Positions 1-6,423 of a stretch of DNA of 7,944 bases are shown here, piece after piece (the stretch's first letter is position 1; every line of letters begins with the position of its first letter). The notes under the pieces were generated by a model. It was not told the DNA's origin. It ran no database searches and was given only the letters and a program-made list of their open reading frames with translations. The translations under genes were made by a program, and so were the position numbers. The stretch is taken from the NCBI GenBank assembly GCA_009774655.1, contig VSOD01000194.1:1-7944 (forward strand), written 5' to 3'. The stretch is from Lachnospiraceae bacterium (GTDB taxonomy: Bacteria; Bacillota_A; Clostridia; Lachnospirales; Lachnospiraceae).

Positions 1-33
1 ATAAACTCCTTCCGTGTTCCCAACTGCTCTCCC

Positions 34-1557
34 TTATCTGCTCCCAAAACGCAGGACATTCCATGAATGTTTCTTCAAAGTTACAGAAACTTTCCCGTTC
101 ACTGGATCCGGAAGGTTTTTGTCTTGTGGCACAATATGAAACTCGTCTTCAAAAGTATTCTTCGCGTATGGGTCATCATCATAAAGTTCCCTCCATCCAG
201 CAGAGAAAAGTTCTCCAAAAGAGCGCAGTTCCAATGTAAGAGACACATCATCTTCCATGTCGCAATTTACGACAAATACCGAAATCTCTCCACTTTCTTC
301 ATCATAGGTGCAGGCCGTTACCACACTCTTCTGATATCCGTGATGTTCTGTTTCTTTTACGGGCAGAACCGCTGAAGCCCGCAGTGCTTTGCCTCTTGCA
401 TATCGGGCAGCATCCTGAAACGGATAGAAAGTTGTCTGACGGATCGCCCGTCCTCCGGGATCCGTGGTGATCATACCCCCTTCATTTACCAGCAGGGACT
501 GGCAGGCAATCTTTACCCGGTCTGCATTATTAAAGAACGTACACAAAATCCCTCCATAAATCACCGCATCTATTTCCTTGAAACTGGCATATCCGTATTC
601 CTGACTCACGCATCCTGGAATGGCTCCTGTGTCTGTGATCACACCCCACTCATCAAAAGAAATATTTACACTTTTGTCCGAGTGCCTTTTTCCTTTTACA
701 TGATCACAAATTCCTGTGATAGTATCCAGATAATTCTGCAGGTCCTTAAAGATAAAAGGAATGTCCGCCTCTGTCTCAGACATCTTATAGGCAAGCTGCT
801 TTTGCGGATTATAATTAAAGTACCTGTGTAAAGACAGATAATCAATGTAATCGTAGCATTCTTCCAGCACAGCCTGATCCCAGACGCCAAAAGGCTTATG
901 ACCCTGTTCATTCGTACAACTTCCGCATGCGACTGTCTCCACGGAAGGATCCATCCATTTCACAATCTTGGCCGTCTCCTTACACAGACGGGCATATTCT
1001 TCTGCCGTATGCATACAGATCTGCCATTCACCGTCCATTTCATTGCCCAGACACCATAACTTGAAATCATGGGGTTCTTCCACACCATGTTCTCTACGCT
1101 TGTCACTCCAGTAAGTCCCGCCCGGTACATTACAGTATTCCACCAGCTCTCCGGCTTCCCTGGGCGTACCTGTTCCCAGATTCACAGCCATCATCATATC
1201 CACATTCATTTCTTTCAACAAAGCCGCAAATTCATTTGTCCCCACTTCATTTGTTTCTGTCACGTTCCATGCAAGATCTTTCCTGCATGGGCGTTCTTCT
1301 CTGGGTCCCACACCGTCCTTCCAGTTATAACCGGACACAAAATTACCGCCGGGATAACGAATGCCCGTTACCCCCAATTCCCTGATCATATCTTTCACAT
1401 CCTGCCGGAATCCGTTCTTATCCGCCGTCTCATGTCCCGGCTCATAAATACCGCCATATAGACAACGCCCCAGATGCTCCACAAAAGAACCAAATAACCG
1501 TTTGTCCACTTCCCCAATTTCAAAATCTTTATCGTAAATAACTTTTGCCTCTTTCAT
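34..1557 (-). CDS. GH51 alpha-L-arabinofuranosidase, cytoplasmic
   Basis: A 507-residue glycoside hydrolase of family 51, which releases terminal alpha-L-arabinofuranose from arabino-oligosaccharides by a retaining mechanism. Length is normal for intracellular bacterial GH51. An N-terminal (beta/alpha)8 barrel carries SFVEHLGR (24-31), RYPGGNF (67-73) and LGNEMDG (170-176) with the predicted acid/base Glu173. ISFDEWG (299-305) holds the predicted nucleophile Glu303. NADRVKIACQSLLVN (344-358) and QTTFYPF (374-380) follow, then a C-terminal beta domain from about 390. There is no signal peptide, so it should act in the cytoplasm on imported sugars. The usual DEWNVWY after the nucleophile reads DEWGVIT here, so substrate preference may differ from characterised enzymes. 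The ATG is the only plausible start; its AGGAGG lies 13 nt upstream, longer than usual. It is the last operon gene visible, 58 bp after the second permease; it ends with TAA and only 33 bp of window remain. Confidence 0.93.
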   Translation of the reverse strand: MKEAKVIYDKDFEIGEVDKRLFGSFVEHLGRCLYGGIYEPGHETADKNGFRQDVKDMIRELGVTGIRYPGGNFVSGYNWKDGVGPREERPCRKDLAWNVTETNEVGTNEFAALLKEMNVDMMMAVNLGTGTPREAGELVEYCNVPGGTYWSDKRREHGVEEPHDFKLWCLGNEMDGEWQICMHTAEEYARLCKETAKIVKWMDPSVETVACGSCTNEQGHKPFGVWDQAVLEECYDYIDYLSLHRYFNYNPQKQLAYKMSETEADIPFIFKDLQNYLDTITGICDHVKGKRHSDKSVNISFDEWGVITDTGAIPGCVSQEYGYASFKEIDAVIYGGILCTFFNNADRVKIACQSLLVNEGGMITTDPGGRAIRQTTFYPFQDAARYARGKALRASAVLPVKETEHHGYQKSVVTACTYDEESGEISVFVVNCDMEDDVSLTLELRSFGELFSAGWRELYDDDPYAKNTFEDEFHIVPQDKNLPDPVNGKVSVTLKKHSWNVLRFGSR

Positions 1558-1615
1558 GTTCCTGTAACCGCCTCCTGTTTTTTCTTTTATTTTTATAAGA
1601 TCATCCTGTCTGACG

Positions 1616-2452
1616 TCAGCCCTTTAACCCGCTGGTAGCCTGACCTTCCACGAAATACTTCTGCCCGAAGATATATAAGATCAACATAGGGATAAGAGAA
1701 ATAAATGCACCGGCAAAAGCCGCACCATATTCAATGGTTCTGGCACCTACAAACATGGCAAGTCCGTTCGCCAACGTCCTCATCTTTGAAGAGCTTGTCA
1801 TGATCAGAGGCCACAATAAATCATTCCAGTTGCCATTGATACTCAAAATAATCATCGTCACCAGTGCCGGCTTTATGAGCGGAAGCATGATCCTTGAATA
1901 GATTCCAAACTCATTCAGGCCATCAATACGCGCCGCTTCCTCCAGCTCCCTGGGCAATCCGGCAAACGCGGATCTCATCATAAAAATCCAGTATGCAGAT
2001 GCGATCTTCGGCACAATAAGCCCCCAATAATTGTCATACATACCCAATAAATGTATTTCAATAAATTCCGGTATCATGATCACTTGAAAAGGAATCATCA
2101 TAGTCGCCAAAAAAATCACAAAAATTATATTCTTTCCTTTAAACTCATATCTGGCAAAAGCATACCCTGCCAGCGAGTTCACAAGCAATGACGGAATCGT
2201 TGTCCCAAAAGAAAAAATAATGGAGTTTTTTATATACTGGATGATATCAATGCGCTGCATACACTTCGTAAAATTCTTCAACGAAAATTCATGCGGAAAG
2301 AACGTGGGTGGGTAAGATATAATTTCATTATCCGGCTTAAATGCTCCAAAAAGAATCCACACAATAGGAATCAGCATCACCAGAGCCAGAGAAATGAACA
2401 ATATAAGAATCGGAATACGGATTAATCTGCTTTTTATCTTTCCTGATCTCAT
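1616..2452 (-). CDS. Sugar ABC transporter permease, MalG type (CUT1)
   Basis: A 278-residue inner-membrane permease of a carbohydrate ABC importer (binding-protein-dependent transport family, AraQ/MalG/LplC-like). About six hydrophobic segments are visible, near residues 13-35, 76-97, 108-130, 141-160, 195-216 and 243-263. The cytoplasmic EAA loop that contacts the ATPase is clear: EEAARIDGLNEFGIYSRIMLPLIKP (171-195), with Glu172, Asp177 and Gly178. The ATG start is supported by GGGGAGGAAG ending 4-7 nt upstream. That ribosome binding site overlaps the TAG stop of the preceding permease, so the two are probably translationally coupled. The family is certain; the substrate is inferred from the neighbouring GH51 enzyme as an arabino-oligosaccharide. 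Confidence 0.93.
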   Translation of the reverse strand: MRSGKIKSRLIRIPILILFISLALVMLIPIVWILFGAFKPDNEIISYPPTFFPHEFSLKNFTKCMQRIDIIQYIKNSIIFSFGTTIPSLLVNSLAGYAFARYEFKGKNIIFVIFLATMMIPFQVIMIPEFIEIHLLGMYDNYWGLIVPKIASAYWIFMMRSAFAGLPRELEEAARIDGLNEFGIYSRIMLPLIKPALVTMIILSINGNWNDLLWPLIMTSSSKMRTLANGLAMFVGARTIEYGAAFAGAFISLIPMLILYIFGQKYFVEGQATSGLKG

Positions 2453-2465
2453 TCTGCTTCCTCCC

Positions 2466-3362
2466 CTAATCTTCTGTCTTCGACATTACATAATACTGGA
2501 TCAATGTTATGATCATAATGAATAAAAACAAAAATTCTGACATTGCTGTAGCGTATCCCATACGGCTTCCGGAATCAAACGCCTTGGTATAAACGTAAGC
2601 CACCAATGTTTCCGTCGTGAAGTTCGGACCACCGTCCGTCAGTGTATAAATAAGGTCAAACACCTGCAAAGAACCTATTATTCTGGTCATAAGCAGGAAC
2701 CAGAAAGAAGGCATAATAGAAGGCATTGTAATGGAAAAAAACTGTCTGATCCTGCCTGCGCCATCAATCTGCGCCGCCTCATAATAATCGGACGGAATAT
2801 TCTGCATCGCAGAAATCAGAATGATCGTGGAAATACCAAATGTCCTCCATACAGACACTGCGATTACCACTCCCAATGTCAACCCGGGCGTATTCAAAAA
2901 ATTTACCTTACCAAACCCGAGTAATTTTATCCAGTAAGTAACCAGGCCAACATTGGAATGCAGGATGATCTGGAACATGATACCAATCGCCGTAGCACTG
3001 CAGATAATAGGAAGGAAATAAATGCTGCGGAACAGCTTGTTGGTAAATGTATTTTTGGTCAGGAGCGCTGACATCACAAGACCTATGACCATCTGAATCG
3101 GTACTTCAACGGCCGTAAACAGAACCGTCACTTTGATACTATTTATAAAACGCATATCAGTAAGCGCTTCCCTGTAATTTGCCATTCCTACAAACGTGGC
3201 GTTATCAAAAGATATTACCATATTTAATGTGCTGATATAAAACGATGCAAACAAGGGGATAACATTAAAGACCAACAGCAGCAGAGCCGCCGGAAGGATA
3301 AACAGGTAAGCCGCGTGCTGTGGTTTATTCCAATAGGAACGAATGCCATGAGACTTATTCAC
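2466..3362 (-). CDS. Sugar ABC transporter permease, MalF type (CUT1)
   Basis: A 298-residue inner-membrane permease, partner of the MalG-type protein 13 bp downstream (AraP/MalF/LplB-like). Hydrophobic segments begin near residues 17, 77, 110, 160, 218 and 276. The EAA loop reads YYEAAQIDGAGRIRQFFSITMPSIMP at about 193-218. The usual late-permease motif LTDGGP sits at about 241-246. Start choice: I take GTG at 3362, because AAGGAGGAG lies 8 nt before it. The ATG at 3380, 18 nt further upstream, would give 304 residues but has only an A/T-rich stretch in front and would place the ribosome binding site inside the gene. It follows the binding-protein gene after a gap containing a terminator-like hairpin, so its transcript is probably less abundant. 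No ATPase gene accompanies it. Confidence 0.9.
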   Translation of the reverse strand: MNKSHGIRSYWNKPQHAAYLFILPAALLLLVFNVIPLFASFYISTLNMVISFDNATFVGMANYREALTDMRFINSIKVTVLFTAVEVPIQMVIGLVMSALLTKNTFTNKLFRSIYFLPIICSATAIGIMFQIILHSNVGLVTYWIKLLGFGKVNFLNTPGLTLGVVIAVSVWRTFGISTIILISAMQNIPSDYYEAAQIDGAGRIRQFFSITMPSIMPSFWFLLMTRIIGSLQVFDLIYTLTDGGPNFTTETLVAYVYTKAFDSGSRMGYATAMSEFLFLFIMIITLIQYYVMSKTED

Positions 3363-3368
3363 TTCTAT

Positions 3369-3377
3369 CTCCTCCTT
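3369..3377 (-). promoter_or_regulatory. Ribosome binding site deciding the MalF-type start
   Basis: The strand reads AAGGAGGAG here, followed by 8 nt and the GTG at 3362. It lies directly after the in-frame ATG at 3378-3380, so it can serve only the GTG. This makes the longer ATG-initiated form unlikely. Confidence 0.7.
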
Positions 3378-3389
3378 CATTTTAAAATA

Positions 3390-3472
3390 GAGCGTTTACA
3401 ACCACGTGTTACGAAGCCTCTTTTGAAAAAGGAGAACCGGAAAACAATACACCGGTCCTCCCATAAACGCTC
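3390..3472. repeat. 9-bp inverted repeat enclosing the hairpin
   Basis: GAGCGTTTA (3390-3398) and TAAACGCTC (3464-3472) are perfect inverted copies enclosing the terminator-like hairpin. In RNA the arms could pair into an outer stem whose 3' arm lies shortly before the permease ribosome binding site. In DNA each arm resembles half of a LacI/CcpA-type site. The stretch 3387-3400, read on the minus strand as TGTAAACGCTCTAT, matches 9 of the 11 fixed positions of the cre consensus TGWAANCGNTNWCA. Whether it works as RNA structure or protein site cannot be decided from sequence. Confidence 0.5.
3426..3461 (-). terminator. Intra-operon terminator-like hairpin
   Basis: On the transcribed strand GGAGGACCGG (3461-3452) pairs with CCGGTTCTCC (3440-3431). 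This is 10 continuous pairs, counting one G-U, closing an 11-nt loop. A run of five T (3430-3426) follows at once. This is the form of a Rho-independent terminator with a short U-tract. Because the permease genes lie beyond it in the same direction, it most likely works as a leaky terminator or 3'-end stabiliser. Either would make binding-protein mRNA more abundant than permease mRNA, a known arrangement in sugar ABC operons. Confidence 0.7.
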
Positions 3473-3491
3473 AGCCGATCATTCTTTGAAA

Positions 3492-4880
3492 CTATTCTGC
3501 AAGGGCATCTTCTCCTTCATAAGTTTTAACAAGCGTTTCTGCCTCTGCCTGTGCGGTAGCGAGCGCCTCATCAACAGGTGTATCATACACAACTGCCTGC
3601 GTCAGATTACCCATAACAGCAATGGTTTCCGCCCATCCCTTAAAATCCGGATCCGTCGTGATCCACAGGGAATCCTTGCTGTCATCATCTAATGCAAGGG
3701 CATTCAACCTTTCGTTATTCTTGTATGCTTCAGTTTCAGCAAGGGGAATATATGCTGTCGGAAATCCGATCTTTAAAGACCACGCGCCTGCCCCGGTATC
3801 TTCCAGTGCGGTTCCTTCATTGCCTGTATACCACCACTCCATAAATCTTTCACATGCAAGTTTCTCCGCATCCGAAGCACTGGTCGTCACAAAAAATCCT
3901 GCCACATCACCTTTCGGCTCACTTCCAAAAATCTTGCACATACCGAAGTTTATGCCGGCCTCGTCCGCTCCTGCTGCAAGCCAGGGGCCATTTACCATAA
4001 TACCGATCTGCCCGGCTTTAAACATAGAATCAATCTCATTTTCTACCGGATTGTCTTCATTATTGTAGATTTCCTTCATCCAGGACAAGTATTTTTTATA
4101 CCCGTCGTTATCTGCAATGTTCACTGACCATTTACCGTCACCAGCCTTGGTAACAGCCCAGCCGCCTTCCTGTTCCATCAGACACATTTCCTGATTGCCA
4201 TAAGACATAAATAAGCCGGAACCATATGTATTTGTATCAGGGTCTGTGATCATTGAAGCATACTCGGCCCATTCTTCAAAATTTTGCGGTGGCGTTTCCG
4301 GGTCAAGACCTGCTTTCTCGAACAGATCCTTATTCCAGTACATATAATACAACGAATTCTGGAAAGGAAGGGCATAAAGAACACCATCCGTCTTACACAC
4401 TTCGATCGCATTTGCGTTGAAGTCTGTTTCTGACAAGCCGGTATTTTCCCAGATATCATCAATCGGGAGAAGATATTCCCCATAACGGAACCGATCACCT
4501 GTTCCGGACAGGATCAAAGGTGCGCAGTCACCTGTCGGAAGCGTTGTTGCCAGCTTTTCAGAGAATTCAGAACTGATATCCATGTTAATGGTGATCCCCC
4601 ATTGATTCGTTTCATTAAATTCGTTTACTTTCGCAACAAGAGTATCTCCATCCGAACCGGTCCATGAGTTCCAGAACTCAATCGTAACTGGCTCAGCGGC
4701 TTCTCCACCTGATGCCTCGCTGTCATCTCCCGCTGCATCTGAACCGCCCGCATCGGTGTCTGAGCTGCCTGCATCTGCGCTGCTGGAACCGGAAGCGCTG
4801 ATGCTGCCGGAATTGCCACATGCAGTAAGCATTCCAACGGTCATGGTAAGGGTTAAAAATAATACAAGTTTCTTCTTCAT
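3492..4880 (-). CDS. Sugar ABC transporter substrate-binding lipoprotein
   Basis: A 462-residue extracellular solute-binding protein of family 1 (CUT1), anchored to the outer face of the membrane. Residues 1-20 are a lipoprotein signal (MKKK, hydrophobic core) ending in lipobox LTAC with Cys21 as the predicted lipidated residue. Residues 22-64 form a flexible linker made almost only of Gly, Ser, Ala, Asp and Glu. The two-lobed binding domain starts at about 65 with VTIEFWNSWTG. An in-frame ATG at 4949 would add 23 residues before the signal peptide and lies in the leader repeats. The ATG at 4880 has AGGAAGGAGAG just upstream and is clearly right. It is the first structural gene after the operator region, with a gap of 111 bp to the first permease. 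Ligand is inferred to be an arabinose-containing oligosaccharide from the GH51 neighbour; xylo- or mixed arabinoxylo-oligosaccharides are possible. Confidence 0.93.
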   Translation of the reverse strand: MKKKLVLFLTLTMTVGMLTACGNSGSISASGSSSADAGSSDTDAGGSDAAGDDSEASGGEAAEPVTIEFWNSWTGSDGDTLVAKVNEFNETNQWGITINMDISSEFSEKLATTLPTGDCAPLILSGTGDRFRYGEYLLPIDDIWENTGLSETDFNANAIEVCKTDGVLYALPFQNSLYYMYWNKDLFEKAGLDPETPPQNFEEWAEYASMITDPDTNTYGSGLFMSYGNQEMCLMEQEGGWAVTKAGDGKWSVNIADNDGYKKYLSWMKEIYNNEDNPVENEIDSMFKAGQIGIMVNGPWLAAGADEAGINFGMCKIFGSEPKGDVAGFFVTTSASDAEKLACERFMEWWYTGNEGTALEDTGAGAWSLKIGFPTAYIPLAETEAYKNNERLNALALDDDSKDSLWITTDPDFKGWAETIAVMGNLTQAVVYDTPVDEALATAQAEAETLVKTYEGEDALAE

Positions 4881-4944
4881 ACTTCTCTCCTTCCTCGGTT
4901 TTACCACTGTTTCACTTATCCAAAAGCCTTTCCGTACACCTTCC

Positions 4945-4981
4945 AACAAACCTTATATTTATTTTGCGGACTCGTGTACGC
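4945..4981 (-). repeat. Leader direct repeat, gene-proximal copy
   Basis: On the minus strand this 37-bp unit reads GCGTACACG-agt-CCGCAAAA-t-AAAT, then ATAAGG-t-TTGTT. By hand count 32 of 37 positions recur in the promoter-proximal copy (5012-5069), which carries 21 extra bp between its two halves. It lies in the 5' leader of the binding-protein gene, 64 bp before the start codon. Confidence 0.75.
4966..4981. promoter_or_regulatory. Candidate LacI-type operator, site 2
   Basis: GCGGACTCGTGTACGC fits the pseudo-palindrome GCGnnnWCGTnnnCGC. It is centred on CG, as expected for LacI-family proteins with the ARSL hinge seen in the neighbouring regulator. It lies about 97 nt downstream of the predicted transcription start, where a bound repressor could block elongation or pair with site 1 by looping. 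Confidence 0.5.
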
Positions 4982-5011
4982 ATTTAGAGTAAAAATAAAA
5001 GCTCTCTTTTT

Positions 5012-5069
5012 AACAAGCCTTATATTCCCGTTTACTTTTATTAAATTTGTTTTGCGGTTACGTGTACGC
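5012..5069 (-). repeat. Leader direct repeat, promoter-proximal copy
   Basis: The first half, GCGTACACG-taa-CCGCAAAA-c-AAAT, spans 5069-5045. The second half, ATAAGG-c-TTGTT, spans 5023-5012. They are separated by 21 bp that are absent from the gene-proximal copy. Conserved blocks with three fully changed spacer bases suggest retained protein-contact positions rather than a fresh duplication. Confidence 0.75.
5054..5069. promoter_or_regulatory. Candidate LacI-type operator, site 1
   Basis: GCGGTTACGTGTACGC has symmetric positions GCG, central ACGT and CGC: 10 of 16 positions are self-complementary about a central CG. It begins about 9 bp downstream of the predicted transcription start of the transporter operon, a typical repressor position. 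The repeated copy 88 bp downstream and the adjacent LacI-family gene support the call. No equivalent site was seen in front of the regulator gene itself. Confidence 0.55.
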
Positions 5070-5081
5070 TTTTGAATTGAC

Positions 5082-5120
5082 TTAAGTATACTCCCCTTCA
5101 TATCCTATGTCAATACTTAA
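5082..5120. repeat. 8-bp inverted repeat flanking the operon promoter
   Basis: TTAAGTAT (5082-5089) and ATACTTAA (5113-5120) are perfect inverted copies. One arm overlaps the -10 box and the other touches the upstream edge of the -35 box. Arm centres are 31 bp apart, about three helical turns. It may be a second regulator site, or chance in A/T-rich promoter DNA. Confidence 0.4.
5085..5113 (-). promoter_or_regulatory. Sigma-A promoter of the transporter operon
   Basis: On the minus strand TTGACA (5113-5108, perfect -35) is separated by exactly 17 bp from TATACT (5090-5085, one mismatch to TATAAT). Transcription should start near 5078, giving a leader of about 200 nt before the binding-protein ATG at 4880. 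Such a strong core promoter fits control by a repressor. Confidence 0.8.
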
Positions 5121-5290
5121 CTTCATAGAAATTGGAGTTTTTGATTATTTATACGTCTCTTTCTCATAAATACATGTGCATTTTGCCATCATATATATAC
5201 CAGCCATGCACTGCCCCTTTTCATTTCACAATCTCGCCTTTTATAATTATATATTTTTCGTCATTATGCCATCCTCAGCTCTTCCAACAG

Positions 5291-6286
5291 TCATAGAGTC
5301 TGCCCTTCCAATATATTATGCGGAATGACAATTCTTTGCCCTGCTTCTTCGCCGCGTATCATTTTTATCATTAAATCTCCTGCTGACAATCCTGTTTTTT
5401 CAACATGATTATCCAGACAGGTTATCCTTGGAAACAAATTCTCGTAGGCACTGACCTCATCAAAAGTCATGATCCCATAATCTTTCGGTGCATTATATCC
5501 GTGCTTTTTCAAAAATCCCATTACCTGTATCGCATATACTGCCCCCGAACACAAAAGTCCGGGTCTGGTCATATCTGAACAGCTGATAAAGTCCAGCACC
5601 TGCTTCAGATAAGCCGTGCTCTCCCGCTCCATAAGCACCTCATACTCACAGTTCCGGCTCTTCATGGCGGCAGTGAATCCTGCCAGCCGTCTGTGATGTC
5701 CCATATTAAGAATGCCATCCGAATCATACATGGGAGGTGCTACAAATGCCACTCTTCTGTATCCCCTTCCCCATATATACTCAGCTGCTTCTTTTCCTGC
5801 TGCCAGCTCATCTATTCCTACTGCCGGACAGTTTTCAAACTCATCAATTCCCAAAATACAGTAAGGCACCTTTACTTTACTCATCATGTTGTAAAAAGGT
5901 TCCCCTTTATTGACAGGACTTAAGATCAATCCGTCTACCCGATGGCCCGAAAGCATGCTTACGAGCTTTTTCTCCATCTCTTTATCATCCCTGTGTATCG
6001 TAATGTTCAGGATATAATTGTCCTCCAGCACTCTCTCTGCGATCGCATTCACCATCTTTGGATAGTACTGGTTTTTTAAATCCACTATGATAACACCGAT
6101 CATCATGCTTTTTCCTGAAACCAGTGACCGTGCGACCAGATCTGGTTCATATCCCAACTGCTTTGCAGTATCTAAAATCCGCCTTTTTGTCTCTTCCTTA
6201 ATTCTCCCGGTTCCTTGAAGTGCTCTGTTTACTGTAGTGCGTGATACCCCGCATATTTCCGCCAAATCCTTCGTAGTAATCCCCAC
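5291..6286 (-). CDS. LacI-family transcriptional regulator
   Basis: A 331-residue repressor-type regulator of normal family length. Residues 3-23 form the helix-turn-helix (ITTKDLAEICGVSRTTVNRAL); Arg16 and Thr17 occupy the operator-reading positions that are Tyr-Gln in LacI. The hinge helix DLVARSLVSGKS (49-60) has the leucine that wedges into a central CG step. The sugar-binding core starts at about 61 (MMIGVIIVDLKNQYY) and ends with FDEVSAYENLFPRITCLDN near 276-294. The start is GTG, supported by GGAAAGGGG 6 nt upstream and by the helix-turn-helix beginning at once. It is co-oriented with the transporter operon 410 bp downstream, which carries two CG-centred operator-like repeats, so it is the probable local repressor. 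The inducer is unknown; arabinose or an arabino-oligosaccharide is inferred from context. Confidence 0.93.
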   Translation of the reverse strand: MGITTKDLAEICGVSRTTVNRALQGTGRIKEETKRRILDTAKQLGYEPDLVARSLVSGKSMMIGVIIVDLKNQYYPKMVNAIAERVLEDNYILNITIHRDDKEMEKKLVSMLSGHRVDGLILSPVNKGEPFYNMMSKVKVPYCILGIDEFENCPAVGIDELAAGKEAAEYIWGRGYRRVAFVAPPMYDSDGILNMGHHRRLAGFTAAMKSRNCEYEVLMERESTAYLKQVLDFISCSDMTRPGLLCSGAVYAIQVMGFLKKHGYNAPKDYGIMTFDEVSAYENLFPRITCLDNHVEKTGLSAGDLMIKMIRGEEAGQRIVIPHNILEGQTL

Positions 6287-6292
6287 AGAATA

Positions 6293-6301
6293 CCCCTTTC
6301 C
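6293..6301 (-). promoter_or_regulatory. Ribosome binding site for the GTG-started regulator
   Basis: GGAAAGGGG lies 6 nt before the GTG at 6286. No ATG, GTG or TTG is found in frame in the 22 nt upstream, and the first internal Met after residue 1 (residue 61) would delete the DNA-binding domain. GTG is therefore the start. Confidence 0.65.
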
Positions 6302-6340
6302 ACAAAATATCTTGTATTCCCTTCCTCAGATCTCAGTAAC

Positions 6341-6369
6341 AGTATACTATATGCCCTGCACAGCCGCAA
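6341..6369 (-). promoter_or_regulatory. Possible promoter of the LacI-family gene
   Basis: TATACT (6346-6341) is preceded at 17 bp by TTGCGG (6369-6364), which matches only the first three -35 positions. It lies in the 137-bp gap after tcdA, about 55 bp before the GTG. The -10 is good and the -35 weak, which suits a low-level regulator gene. Read-through from tcdA is also possible, since no terminator is seen after it. Confidence 0.35.
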
Positions 6370-6423
6370 TCGCTATCTTCATCATCGCTCCGGCCGGTTT
6401 TGCCCATGAATGCTATCGTCTCT

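Larger units (their letters stand above)
4881..5290. other. 410-bp control region between regulator and operon
   Basis: This stretch contains no credible gene. The part next to the binding-protein gene (4881-5120) holds the promoter, two operator-like sites, the duplicated leader unit and the ribosome binding site. The part next to the regulator stop codon (5121-5290) is A/T-rich. I see no GC-rich hairpin with a T-run there, so the regulator transcript has no obvious intrinsic terminator and may read into the operon. A 5-bp A/T hairpin, AAAAG-AGAG-CTTTT on the minus strand at 4997-5010, is too weak to call an attenuator. Confidence 0.7.

Noticed and set aside
1610..1619. 10-bp palindrome CTGACGTCAG overlapping the stop codon of the MalG-type permease
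   Set aside because: It is short, has no loop or T-run, and sits mostly in or at the end of coding sequence. A regulatory role cannot be argued from one copy.
3155..3168. cre-like AAGCGCTT inside the MalF-type permease gene
   Set aside because: It has three mismatches to the cre consensus at fixed positions and is internal to a coding sequence far from the promoter.
4881..4949. N-terminal extension of the binding protein to an ATG at 4949
   Set aside because: It would put 23 non-hydrophobic residues before a clear lipoprotein signal peptide, and it starts inside the leader repeat. The ATG at 4880 has a strong ribosome binding site.
5166..5208. GTGCAT / ATGCAC inverted repeat downstream of the regulator gene, considered as its terminator
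   Set aside because: Only 6-bp arms with a long A/T-rich loop and no T-run after it, so it is too weak to call a terminator.
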